This document shows, one piece after another, positions 10,557-20,974 of a stretch of 64,000 nucleotides of DNA. This stretch comes from Adineta steineri (Eukaryota; Rotifera; Eurotatoria; Adinetida; Adinetidae). Each line of letters opens with the position of its first letter. The first letter of the stretch is position 1. The notes below the pieces were generated by a model that saw only the letters and a list, made by a program, of their open reading frames with translations, did not search any database and was not told the DNA's origin. Where the stretch lies: contig CAJNOI010000160.1 in assembly GCA_905250115.1 (NCBI GenBank), forward strand, positions 1 to 64,000, given 5' to 3'. A program made the position numbers and the translations under genes.

Positions 10557-10812
10557 TATCTAAAATCTGTAATACTTTTAATTTTCGACGATCAAAAAAA
10601 AATAAATCGTTATAGAATGATACGATTTAATAAAAAGTAAGAAAATAATGCTTTGAAAACATTTTATCGATATATTTATCTTTTATTGTTTTCAGCTGTT
10701 CTTATATCACATGAAGCAGTTCTATTATCAATCCCTTCGATATTGATTTTTTCTCATTGTTTTGTGAATGATAAGAAGCTTTAATATCCCCTGCTTACGT
10801 ATTTTTATTATA
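10557..10812. other. Upstream region of the secreted-protein gene
   Basis: AT-rich. No feature can be supported beyond a presumed promoter for the minus-strand gene ending at 10556. Confidence 0.3.
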
Positions 10813-11022
10813 ATTTTTTCTTTCTATAGTATCGGTAATCACTAATAGATGTCCCTGATATATGGAGAGAATAGAGAATGAAACAACGAACGAGCAAAAC
10901 TGTTCGTGCGTCGTACACAGATTAGTACTGCCGTTCGCTACTACCTCATTTTTCTTTCTTTCTACAGTATCGGTAATCACTAAAAGACGTCCGTGATATA
11001 CGAAGAGAATAGAGAAAGAAAT
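10813..11022. repeat. Pair of ~75-bp direct repeats
   Basis: A segment at 10813-10885 recurs at 10948-11022 with a few changes. Both contain TTTCTA.AGTATCGGTAATC and then GAGAATAGAGAA. The offset is about 137 bp. There is no coding capacity. Confidence 0.7.
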
Positions 11023-11410
11023 AATAAACGCACATGAAGGCGTACTTTTAGACAGTATTTAATGGAGTGTGAAGCAAAGCATTTATGTATTGCTTGGTGA
11101 GTTTTTTTAAAATTCTCCGAGGTACGTATTAAAAGTTGTCATTTTCTCTCCCAATGATCGAAAAATTGAGAAAGAACAACGTTTTGAGTAAACGTAAGTT
11201 TTTCTTTTGGGGTAATAGTTTTTGATTTTTGATAATGTTTATGATAAGTTACTATGAGATAGATTTTATTTTAAAAATATTAGTATTTTTGATATTATAT
11301 CACACTTTCCTGCAAAGATTTTAATAAGTTGAAGGTCTAAAATATCTTAAAGAAACAGTTTCAGTTTCTTTTCTAAAATTCGCCTATTAAAAATAATTAA
11401 ATTTGGAACC
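11023..11410. other. Intergenic, no feature recognised
   Basis: AT-rich sequence between the direct repeats and the telomere-like element. Nothing recognisable. Confidence 0.4.
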
Positions 11411-11473
11411 ATCTTGAGGGTGTGTGGATGTGGGTGTCAATGATATAGAAGACGATGCATCCACACCCACAAG
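11411..11473. repeat. Telomere-like hairpin element
   Basis: CATCTTGAGGGTGTGTGG and ATGTGGGTG are followed by a 24-base spacer and CATCCACACCCAC. It ends about 55 bases before the start codon of the CocE-like hydrolase, so it lies within that gene's likely promoter or 5' UTR. Confidence 0.65.
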
Positions 11474-11529
11474 AAATTTGAATGTAATTAAACATGTAAA
11501 CTAAATTTTCTGTTAAATTTCAGAGAAAC

Positions 11530-13311
11530 ATGTCTATCGACATAGGCTCAATAAAACACTTTAAACCGCTATTAAACACAAGTAATCTTCCTCGCGAAGA
11601 ACCTTATCGATACGATGGTTTTAAAACCGAATCAAAGATCCTTCCAAAAGGGCACAAGAAACGAGAAGATGCACGTGCCTTTCCAGAGGCGGTCCAGTGG
11701 GATCGTGATCAACCTGTCAAGCTTCATGATGGAATAACAATCTATTGTGACATCTTTCGTCCAGCTGACTTAGTCGACGAAAAGCTACCGGCAATCTTGA
11801 ACTGGTCACCTTATGGAAAAAATGGAAGTGGTGCGCTAAATCTACATGTCATACCCTTTCAAGCATGTCGTCCTCAGTCAACTAGATCAGATTATGAAAG
11901 TTTCGAAGGTCTTGATCCGGCTGAATGGTGTAAACGTGGATACGCTATTATCAATGCCGATCCTCGAGGATGCTACGACTCAGAGGGTGATATCAGAAAT
12001 ATGGGAACACATGAAGGTCAAGATGGAGCTGATCTTGTTGAATGGATTGGATCTCAACAGTGGTGCAATGGATATGTTGGATTGGCTGGCAACTCCTGGC
12101 TCGCAATAGCTCAATGGTGGATAGCTGCCGAGCAGCCAAAACATCTCGCTGCCATTGCACCTTGGGAAGGAGCTTCTGATCTTTATAGAGAAGTGATCTG
12201 TTTGGGTGGAGTTCCACACATTGATTTTCACGAGATATTAAACTCAATATTCATTTCCAATGGCACAGTAGAAGATCAAAGTGCAATGATCAGAGAACAT
12301 CCCTTATACAATGAGTACTGGGAAGACAAGCGTGCTCAATTCGACAAAATTCTAGTGCCGATGTACATAACGGCATCATATTCGACTGGTCTACATACTA
12401 TGGGTTCTATTCGGGCGTTCACAGAGGCCAAATCATCGAAGAAATGGCTAAGAATTCATCCTACTCAGGAATGGTATGACTTGTACGCACCCGAAAACAT
12501 CGATGATCTTGATAAATTCTTCAGTAAGTATCTGAAAAAGACAAATAACGATTGGGAATTGACTGCCAAAGTGCGACTCTCTATTCTGAAATTCAATGGA
12601 GAACCCGTATTTAATCAGAAAGAAGAGAACTATCCAATTCCCAATACTGAATACAAGAGATTCTACCTAGACAACGATACATCAACTATGATTCCCAGTT
12701 CACATACAAAATACAGCGCATTGACTTACAATGCTGAAAGTATCGATATAAAAGATGAATTAATGTGGAAACTTGTTTTCGACGGAAAAACACGACTCGT
12801 AGGCTTCTCGAAGGCAGTTCTCTACGTCTCCACAAAGTCCCATAATGAACTCGATATTTACGTCCAACTTCGCAAGTTTGATGCATCAGGTAAAATCATC
12901 GATCACATCAACTTTCCCAAAGAAGCACTTCGTGCTTGCGGAATGAAAGACGAGAGTGAAATTCTCAATACGAATATTTTCAAATATCGTGGACCGAAAG
13001 GTGCATTGAGAGTTTCTCATCACATCACCAAAATAGAAGATGGCGGCGATGATATCTCGCCGAAATATAAACATGATCGGTCCAAGCCACTAATTCCAGG
13101 TGAGATTATCATGGTTGAAATACCATTTTGGCCAATTGGAATTGATTTTGAAGCTGGAGAAGGTGTTGCTTTAGTTCTTGCCGGACATGAGTTGCCATAT
13201 CCTGAGTTCCCTCAAATGAAACCAAGTACTCAGAACAAAGGTTTTGCTACTATTCATGCCGGTGATCATTATCCTAGTTTTTTGCAACTACCTTTCGTTA
13301 GTTTTAAATAA
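11530..13311 (+). CDS. CocE/NonD-family (X-Pro dipeptidyl-peptidase S15-like) hydrolase
   Basis: Single exon of 593 residues. The order is that of the CocE/NonD family: an alpha/beta-hydrolase core with substrate-activation signature YAIINADPRGCYDSEG (about 138-153), the nucleophile motif GLAGNSWLA with Ser189, and the WLRIHPTQEW stretch with the probable catalytic His310. A C-terminal jelly-roll domain follows (for example FSKAVLYVSTKSHNELDIYV). The usual acid residue of the triad is not obvious; the corresponding loop reads ASYSTGLHT. The family cleaves esters or amides, classically cocaine esterase and X-Pro peptides. Bacteria and fungi are the usual hosts, and there are no introns, so horizontal origin is likely. 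The start follows a TTTCAG, so a 5' UTR intron is possible. Confidence 0.88.
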   Translation: MSIDIGSIKHFKPLLNTSNLPREEPYRYDGFKTESKILPKGHKKREDARAFPEAVQWDRDQPVKLHDGITIYCDIFRPADLVDEKLPAILNWSPYGKNGSGALNLHVIPFQACRPQSTRSDYESFEGLDPAEWCKRGYAIINADPRGCYDSEGDIRNMGTHEGQDGADLVEWIGSQQWCNGYVGLAGNSWLAIAQWWIAAEQPKHLAAIAPWEGASDLYREVICLGGVPHIDFHEILNSIFISNGTVEDQSAMIREHPLYNEYWEDKRAQFDKILVPMYITASYSTGLHTMGSIRAFTEAKSSKKWLRIHPTQEWYDLYAPENIDDLDKFFSKYLKKTNNDWELTAKVRLSILKFNGEPVFNQKEENYPIPNTEYKRFYLDNDTSTMIPSSHTKYSALTYNAESIDIKDELMWKLVFDGKTRLVGFSKAVLYVSTKSHNELDIYVQLRKFDASGKIIDHINFPKEALRACGMKDESEILNTNIFKYRGPKGALRVSHHITKIEDGGDDISPKYKHDRSKPLIPGEIIMVEIPFWPIGIDFEAGEGVALVLAGHELPYPEFPQMKPSTQNKGFATIHAGDHYPSFLQLPFVSFK

Positions 13312-13570
13312 TGACAATTCATTGTGACATTTTTATTATAGTTTTGCTGTTCTGTCTTGCTTAAAAGAATATAGAAGAAAAAATAAACGGTAATATGAAT
13401 CTTCATTTTATTTATGCCAAGGGTATCTATTGTTCTTATCAAATAAAGTATAAGGCTTCCATTTCTCTTTTTTTATCATGAAAAGAGAAAAAAAAATGAT
13501 AGTTATTATTTTATTATTATACGTTGATTGAAAAGAAACATTGTTTGTTTTTCTGTCTAACTTCGTCTCA
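13312..13570. other. Intergenic between hydrolase and MMP-like gene
   Basis: AT-rich, with an AATAAA near 13381 and another AATAAA at 13442, either of which could be the polyadenylation signal for the hydrolase. Confidence 0.4.
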
Positions 13571-14548
13571 ATGAAAGTAATTCTATTGATTAGTTTCGTC
13601 GAACTGCTGTTGACTCTGGTCAGTTCATTAGATATAAAGCATGAAATGAACTATTTGAAGAATTTTGCTATTAACTCATCTGAAGATGCTATAGCTTATC
13701 TCAACAAATTCGGTTACAATGCTACGAAATGCGGACAAAATGGAGAGAATAATATTTGCCCATCTAATATGGAATCAATGTTAGAAACATTTCAAAATTT
13801 CTATAATTTGCCCATTACCAAAAAACTCGACTCGAAGACATTGAAGCTAATGAGTATCGCCCGATGTGAAATAGAAGACAAGCTCTTTATATCGAGCAAA
13901 CAACGGTAAGTCCTTTATAAAACAAACAGCTTCATCTGATTTCTATACATTGAGCATTTATGCAGAACTTATTGGGTCTAACTATCATTTAACCTACATT
14001 TAGATTCAAGCTGAAGAACATTTTCAAATGGAAGTTAACTAATACTGATCTTCCTGAGCATATAGTAGTTAAAATTCTTGAACAAGTCCGACATTCATTC
14101 AATGATTGGGCTAAATACACGTCGATAATATTTCAAGAAACAGTAGCAAATGACAATGCTGACTTGAATTTCGTCGTCACTGATCAATCTCACAAACGGC
14201 ATGATACATTAGATGGCAAGCTAAAATATACAATTGAACTGGTTTCCGACAACAGTCGTTTTGAAATGATAAAACCATGGATGAATGAGTAAATATCTGC
14301 CACTCAATACAATATATAAACACATATTTTTTAGATACAATCTTCGTTTTATAACAACACATCAAATAGGACATTTTCTTGGACTAGATCATTGCAATGA
14401 TACATCATCAATTATGTTTCCATACTATCAGAACATACAACTAAAACATTTCTCGACAGAAAACGTGACTACTAAATATGGAAAGTTGATATCAGCATTC
14501 GAATCTAAAAAAGGTCGAAAGAAAATACTTTCATTCTATTTGAACTAA
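13571..14548 (+). CDS. Matrix-metalloproteinase-like protein with altered zinc motif HQIGHFLGLDH
   Basis: Three exons: 13571-13905, 14004-14288 and 14335-14548, all with GT..AG introns. Signal peptide (MKVILLISFVELLLTLVSS), then a peptidoglycan-binding-like prodomain with a relic of the cysteine switch (SIARCEIEDK). The catalytic part starts RFKLKNIFKWKLTNTDLP and includes HSFNDWAKYTSIIFQE. The zinc site is THQIGHFLGLDHC followed by the Met-turn SSIMFPYY. The three His are kept, but the catalytic Glu of HExxH is Gln (CAA, one base from GAA), which would be expected to abolish proteolysis. The calcium and structural-zinc loop before it is also poorly conserved, and no hemopexin domain is seen. 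It may be a binding-only pseudoenzyme or an early pseudogene. Confidence 0.75.
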
Positions 14549-14576
14549 ATTAAATATATTCTACCTTTAGTTCTAA

Positions 14577-15799
14577 AAGCTGCAGCGGAAGTAGTACCAA
14601 CAAAAACAAATAAGACTTCTGATAAATTGATCAAATCTCGAAAAGAAAATGGTCGTTATACAAATTCCTTCAATCCAAAATTTAAATTTCCCAGTCCGGC
14701 ACTTGCTATCAAGTGGAAAATGAGTACAGGAGTCAATACACAGCTAGCATATTCAAAAAAAGAACTTGATAAATTTTTACCGATCATTCGACATAACAAT
14801 TCTGAAGAACTATTTCGAACAACATCAGGTATACGATTTATCTGGATTGGACATGCAACATGTTATATTCAAATGAATAATTTTCGATTTCTTCTTGATC
14901 CGATTTTCAGGTAAGTGTAGATCTTTTATTTTTATTTTGAAAGAAAAAGCAACGATTTATGACAGTAAACGATGTGGTATAACTTCATTGATCGGACCAA
15001 AACGGTTTCGTCCGCCAGCATTAACAGTCAATGATCTACCTGAAAATCTCGATGCAATACTGATTTCACATAATCATTTTGATCATCTAGATTTTCGTAG
15101 TGTACTCGATTTAAATAAACGTTATGGTGCACGGTTAACATGGTTTTGTGGTCTTGGTTTACGAAAATGGTTTCTTAAAATGGGCATACGAAATGTGATT
15201 GAATTGGATTGGTGGCAAAAATATCATTTTGCAGTAAATAAAACAATCCTTTTTTGTTACCACTTTCAGTCTTTAACTTTGATTTTAGAAAAAAGAAATA
15301 AACATTGCCTTCTGTCCAGCTCAACATTGGTAATGTTAATAAGCTTGTTTTTCTTTCTCTAGTAACTATAGATACTCGTGATTCTAGGAGTCGTCGTACT
15401 GCATTTGATATGAATAGATCCTTATGGGGTGGTTATGCTATTTGGAATACTCAACATAAATTTTATTATGCTGGTGATACAGGTTATACTCATAATATCT
15501 CAATTTTTCAACAAATTGGCAAACAATATGGTCCCTTCGATTTAAGTGCTATACCAATCGGTGCTTATGAACCACGATGGATGATGGAAGCCCAACATGT
15601 ATCACCGGATGAAGCTGTTCGAATACATATAGATGTTAAATCAAAACAATCGATTGGCGTGCATTGGGGTACATTCGCTTTAGCGAATGAATATTTTATG
15701 GAACCACCGTTCAAACTTTCTCAAGCCGTTAAAAACAATCTACTTAATTCTTCATCATTTATTGTACTGAAACATGGTGAAGTGTTTGCTATATCTTAA
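14577..15799 (+). CDS. NAPEPLD: N-acyl-phosphatidylethanolamine phospholipase D (metallo-beta-lactamase fold)
   Basis: Exons end at 14910, then 14967-15233, 15289-15329 and 15388-15799; each junction restores the NAPE-PLD reading. Visible landmarks are IRFIWIGHATC, LIGPKRFRPPA, ISHNHFDHLD (HxHxDH zinc site), ELDWWQKY, CPAQHW (metal His), GDTGYT (bridging Asp), IGAYEPRWMMEAQHVSPDEA and GVHWGTFALANE. The enzyme releases N-acylethanolamines such as anandamide from membrane NAPE. All metal ligands seem present. The 5' end is unclear: coding is open upstream from about 14577 (after TTTAG), but there is no Met before 14721. The same frame runs back through the stop codon of the MMP-like gene at 14548, so the first exon is missing, unrecognised or shared. 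Start given is the putative acceptor. Confidence 0.85.
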
Positions 15800-15943
15800 T
15801 TGAACTCAGTTACTATTATTCATCATTTGTTTGAATGTCTTAAACTTTGATCGTGTTAGTAGAGAAATAAACCATCTTAAGTCTTTAAAAAAATATATCT
15901 GAACAGAGAAAGACACGAGAGATATAGTGGACGAGCCTCGTGT

Positions 15944-16019
15944 GAATGCAAGTTTGTGGGTGTGGGTGAGGGTGTGGACAGGAGAAGAATGCAATAGCCA
16001 AATCCACGCCCTCAAGATG
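15944..16019. repeat. Telomere-like element, right terminus CCCTCAAGATG
   Basis: GTTTGTGGGTGTGGGTGAG and GGTGTGG are followed by a spacer and then ATCCACGCCCTCAAGATG. It lies about 150 bp downstream of the NAPE-PLD stop codon. Confidence 0.6.
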
Positions 16020-16998
16020 CTTGGCTTTAAGGCATGCGCACTCTGCTGTTATCTCGTAAATGAACTTGTTCTATGCTGTTGTCCACTGAGTAATTGCACT
16101 TCACTCATACGTTTGACCGTCTTTAGCTAAAATTGAGTCAGTGAATAATTCCAATGTAATTGGACATCATAAATGTTGATGGTCACTTATTTCATATTCG
16201 ATTCTGCTTTTCTATCATATTTACGTGCATGGTGTTCGTGTAGAACTACTTATCTATGTTGGAAAAAAGTTTTCTTCTTTATCTCTTTAGTCATTATTTT
16301 CTTATTCACAATGATATTATTTACTTTAAAAAAAATGAGAAGATAACTCAAGTGTTGTGCAACTGTGATGAGTAATGAGAAGACTATTAGATTAGAAACA
16401 AAAAAAATGTAACAAATACTCGAACTGAAACTACCAAGTGGGGAAAACGCTGGCTTTACATGTATGCTAACTAAGAGTGAGGAGAATGGTGTAAGATAAA
16501 CTGCCATGATCATATGGTTTCGACCTTGCGCACGGATCTATACGGATGGCTTTAGATTAATCTGAATTTCAAAATAAAAATCCAAATCAATATAATTAAA
16601 TTGTTGTTTTTAGTTACAAAATAATATATAATAGTATGAATTTCAATCTCATCACATCCACAGTTCCACACACTCGTAAATATGCCATCAAGATAGTTGC
16701 CATATCATCTTTCCAAATTTTCAAGGATAGCATCTACTTTGAGAGATATCTGTACTATTCAGTAAATCTTTAAGGTGTATGTGTGATGGTGATTGTGGAA
16801 TGGATGAGGATGCTGATGACCTGTCATTGCCCATGCCCACACCATCGTTGTTGTATCATTATCTGTTTCATGCAACGAAACAGTACGACTGATAACGTCA
16901 GTCAACCTTCGTGGTAATTTCCAAATGCGAAAGATTTTTGTCATATAAAAGAGAACGTATGTGTGCATAAAGAGCATTTTTAAAATTAGCTCATAGCA
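16020..16998. other. Intergenic; weak degenerate GT-rich element near 16770-16850
   Basis: No gene is recognised. A weak GT-rich then CA-rich stretch (GGTGTATGTGTGATGG ... CCCATGCCCACACC) near 16770-16850 may be an old telomere-like element just upstream of the ART-TPR gene. Confidence 0.35.
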
Positions 16999-18687
16999 AT
17001 GCGGTGGTTGTGCTGTGTTCTCTCTCTTTTGTTAATTACTATCACTAACGTCTTCGCACAATGCAACTCGAATGAGTGCATAATTGACACTGATTCTACC
17101 TCAATCAACGTCTTTCCGATTACCAACATTGACGACGGCATTCTACCAATTGATCTCCCGTTCATCCATACACAAATACTCAAAGAACTACTGCTCACTA
17201 CTGACTTTACCGAAGAAACATCCAAAAGAGAATTTGTCGACCTCTACAAAGAGTTAGCCGACAATAAGGAGGTCAATGATCTTGTTAAATTTGACCGTGA
17301 CTATGAGAAACATTCAGCCATCTGGTGGTACACTTATCCTAGCTACATACATGATTTACTCAATGAGGCTCTGCACATTCAAAATGTCACGAATCTATTG
17401 CATATGGGTTTCTTCATTCAAAAACTGCATCGTCAGCTGAAACACATTCGTGTGACTGTAGACGATGTAGCCAGTGACTTCACTGTGTATCGTGGTCAAG
17501 GTTTGAGCTATGATGATTATAACAAACTGAAGACGAGCACCAGTGGATTACTGTCATTCAACACGTTCCTTTGGGCAAATACTGATCGTGAGGCGGCTTT
17601 TGGCAATATTCAGCGAGTGCTTCGCGATGGATTTAATACGGCTGTGATATTTTCCATCACGATCGATCCATCAGTAGATGTCTCAACTCCATACGCCTGT
17701 CTCGATGAGTTTAACTACTTCGAACACTCTAAGAATGGGTACCTGTTTTCCATAAACACTGTCTTCACCATCGAGGGCGTGGAAAAAGTCGCTGATCGTG
17801 AAGGTATCTTACTCGTTAAATTACGTCTAACGAACATCAACAATAAGCGAGCACAACAACTCATCCAAGACACACGAAAGTCAGTCAAAGGATCTAGTAC
17901 CATGATTCAATTGATCAAATTGATGACCCTTATGGAGCATTATTCGACAGCAGAGGCCATCCTCAATCGGTTACTAAACGAAAGTGACGAAAATGATCAC
18001 CGCTCGATGACACTTATTCATTATTTGATCGGCGATGTCTGTATGAAGAGCGGCAATCTTTCAGGTGCTATTGCTTCTTTCGAGCGTGGATTGAAATTTT
18101 ACTCACTACTTGAAGAAAAGAACTATTCAACAATTCAAGAGACAATATTTACGATTGCTACTCTTCTTCACAGACAGAAGAAGTTCGATGCTGCCATCGA
18201 GAAGTATCAGCAAGGACTGTTCCTAGAGCTGCAAGAGCCCGTTAATAATTATGAACAATTGTCAAGGTATTGCACCGAGATTAGTGTTGTGCTGCGTAGT
18301 CAAGCAAAGTATAAAGATGCACTAGAATTTCAAGAGAAATCTCTTGCTATTATCCTCGAATACTTATCACACGACTCGACCAGTATTGGAATGTCTTATT
18401 GGCATATGAGCGATATTTACAAACAAATGAAAGATTACAATATGGCAGTCACCTATTACGACAAGAGTTTGTTTCATCTTCAGCAGAGCAGCCCAATATC
18501 CTGGGAGACAGTCACGTTGGCTCTCTTCGATGTCGCGCGAATGCTTAAAGAGATTGATCGAACAGATGAAGCTATGCACTACGTGAAGCAGGGAGTGACC
18601 ATTTCACGTCGAATCTATCCTGAAAACCATGTAACTCGACAAGTATTCGAAATCCTATTGAAACAACTAACAGTTGACACTGCATAA
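16999..18687 (+). CDS. Secreted ART-TPR protein with degenerate ART active site
   Basis: Single exon of 562 residues. Signal peptide (MRWLCCVLSLLLITITNVFA), an ART-like domain (about 85-290) and then TPR repeats (about 310-555; for example GAIASFERGLKFYSLLEE and AAIEKYQQGLFLELQE). The Arg motif is kept (FTVYRGQGLS, Arg about 165). The STS region reads LLSFNTFLWANTD, where the paralogue at 29628 has FNNFLSTSM. The E-x-E region reads KNGYLFSINTVFTIE (near 246), where the paralogue has PEEEEVLFAMHSIFRI. Two of the three catalytic signatures are therefore lost, so transferase activity is unlikely while the fold and TPRs are kept. Secretion makes it unlike the cytosolic ART-TPR. The open frame is long and undamaged, which argues for a retained pseudoenzyme role. 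Confidence 0.8.
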   Translation: MRWLCCVLSLLLITITNVFAQCNSNECIIDTDSTSINVFPITNIDDGILPIDLPFIHTQILKELLLTTDFTEETSKREFVDLYKELADNKEVNDLVKFDRDYEKHSAIWWYTYPSYIHDLLNEALHIQNVTNLLHMGFFIQKLHRQLKHIRVTVDDVASDFTVYRGQGLSYDDYNKLKTSTSGLLSFNTFLWANTDREAAFGNIQRVLRDGFNTAVIFSITIDPSVDVSTPYACLDEFNYFEHSKNGYLFSINTVFTIEGVEKVADREGILLVKLRLTNINNKRAQQLIQDTRKSVKGSSTMIQLIKLMTLMEHYSTAEAILNRLLNESDENDHRSMTLIHYLIGDVCMKSGNLSGAIASFERGLKFYSLLEEKNYSTIQETIFTIATLLHRQKKFDAAIEKYQQGLFLELQEPVNNYEQLSRYCTEISVVLRSQAKYKDALEFQEKSLAIILEYLSHDSTSIGMSYWHMSDIYKQMKDYNMAVTYYDKSLFHLQQSSPISWETVTLALFDVARMLKEIDRTDEAMHYVKQGVTISRRIYPENHVTRQVFEILLKQLTVDTA

Positions 18688-18859
18688 ATGTCTATCCTGC
18701 CTATCCAGTTATCCCATAAATTAAATTTAAGAAAGGATACGTACTATAAGAATCATCCTTATGTTTTTGTGTTCCCCAAAATAACACTTTTTTCTACGAC
18801 AGTTAAACTATTTTCTCAAATAAACATGAACAATACGTAACTATTTAGTCAGTGAATAA
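18688..18859. other. 3' flank of the ART-TPR gene
   Basis: Short AT-rich stretch with an AATAAAC near 18820, a possible polyadenylation signal. Confidence 0.35.
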
Positions 18860-18935
18860 GTGAGGGTGTGGGTGTGGGTATGAATGTAGAGTGTGAACGA
18901 ATAAAGATAACATACAAACCCTCACCCACACCCTC
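18860..18935. repeat. Telomere-like hairpin element
   Basis: GTGAGGGTGTGGGTGTGGGT is followed by a spacer of about 38 bases and then ACCCTCACCCACACCCTCAA, a good inverted match ending in the family terminus CCCTCAAG. Confidence 0.7.
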
Positions 18936-19255
18936 AAGACTACTTATATCGAATCATATGAATACGAATGTATACTTTTTAAGCGATGTATTCAATAAAA
19001 AAAGCTATTTTAATATTCAGAATAGACGAAAATGGATGGGTTGTTTTTATATAATAGAAGTTAATAGAATATTTTAGAAGCCTGAGGCAAAATAAACATC
19101 TTTTTAGATTATCAGATGTCGCTTATTATCAGCAATAATTTCGAAATGAAAATTCAGTATAGAGGAATAAAATCTATAATATTGCGTATCCAAATATATA
19201 CGTAAAAGGATGACATAACACTAGTCATATTCTTTTTCTTTTTGTTTTAGTTAAA

Positions 19256-20974
19256 ATGTTTATTAAAAGTAACTTTGAATCATTACCAAATGAATTATTT
19301 ATCGAATGTTTTCAATACCTTAATGCATCGGATATTTTTCGTTCATTTGATCAATTAAATTCTCGTTTTCATTTACTTATTCGAAATTGTCCATTATACG
19401 TTAATTTTCATGAATTTAAAAAACTCAACTTCAACGAATTTTGTCAAGTAATTTCATCAAATCCAGAATTGAAACAAAATATTATTTCTTTACAATTATC
19501 GAATGATAAAACATATGGACAAATTCGATCATTTCTTTCATTATTTTCATTAAATGAATTTCTTAATCTTCGATCATTATCTTTAATTGGTATTCAAAAT
19601 TATTGTTGTCAACAATTATTACATGCATTACCATTTTTATCTAATTTACATCAACTTTCTTGTACTCCAACAAGAGGAGATTTTCCGGATATATCACCTG
19701 CTTTACTACAATCAAACATACGAATACTAACAATACCAAGTGTTTATTTATGCTCCACATTTACTGATAATATAACGATGACAATTATATCGTTAACCAT
19801 TCATCATTGTAGTGCATTTGATTTATGTAAATTATTGAAATACACAACAGTATTAAAATATTTGAAAATTAAACAATTATATGATTATCAATCAAATGAT
19901 ATAGTTCCGAATAACACTAAAAATGCTTGTCATTTAAAACAATTCATCATCAAGTATGCTAATGTTACATTTGAAAGTCTTAAATTAATACTTCAATGTC
20001 TACCAAGTTTGGAAATCTTTTCAATATATTCACAAGATAATATTGAAATGATTGATGCTAATCGATGGCAAAATTTGATTGAGATTTATTTACCAGTCTT
20101 AACAGTATTCAAGTTTTGTTTTGGTGAGTTTTCTGTTTATTCATATGAAGAAAAACTGATTAAAATTACACAATTTCAAAGTGATTTTTGGCATCAAAAA
20201 CATCAATGGTATATCGATTTTAAAATTGATTACTTTTCATTAATTGTTTATACACTTCCATACGTACATAATGATTATACGTTAACAACTGCTGATCATG
20301 CATCTGATAATTCAAAGCAGTTTGATAACCTAGATGAATTTGATAGTTCAGATCGATTTGACAGTTCCGATCGATTCGATAATGTCAATGAACTATCTAT
20401 ATGGACAAGAATGATTCGTAGTGATTCATCTTTTTATTTCAAAAATGTCAAAACGTTACGATTAACAAGTGGAATTGAGGGTGAAGGTGAAACAGACGAG
20501 TATGAACTACAAACATATGATCTTCAGTTTCTTGATATGATTGTTAATTTATCAAATATCCAGCATTTAATAATTGCTGAAGAATGTTACATGTCATCAT
20601 CAGAAGTATTATTAAATATATTAGAACAATTACCAGTTGTATCATCGTTAACTATTCGTAGACTTCAGTTGATTCCATATCTCGATAATTATCAATTATG
20701 CAAATGGTTAAATGAAAAAATTAAAACATTGGATATTTCTTCGAGATGAAACCGGAGTCGTAATCATAATCAATTTGATAATGAGAATCTATATAGTAAA
20801 TCATTTTTAAATGTTGAACATCTTATATGTGATATTCAAACACTTGATGAGTTATTATTGATTTTATCCAAATGTTCAAAATTATCAACGTTGAACATTG
20901 GAAACATAAATGAAGAAATCTATACATGGATTCAAAAGAATGCATCGACATTAAACATTTATATTTATTTTTAG
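19256..20974 (+). pseudogene. F-box protein with LRR-like repeats, interrupted by an in-frame TGA
   Basis: Starts at ATG 19256, four bases after a TTTTAG acceptor, so a 5' UTR intron is likely. The N-terminus is an F-box: SLPNELFIECFQYLNASDIF, then LNSRFHLLI. About 450 residues of Leu/Ile-rich repeats follow, with a small DSSDRFDSSDRF duplication near 355-366. A TGA at 20747-20749 ends the first frame, but the same frame stays open for 74 more codons (for example SFLNVEHLICDIQTLDELLL and LSTLNIGNINEEIYTWI) to TAG at 20972-20974. That part matches the C-terminal end expected from the minus-strand paralogue near 6142. Either a recent nonsense mutation or read-through is possible. The F-box would dock Skp1 in an SCF ubiquitin ligase. 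Confidence 0.7.

Noticed and set aside
11846..13074. Overlapping frames inside the CocE-like hydrolase
   Set aside because: They are antisense or shifted shadows. The 593-residue frame explains the family motifs.
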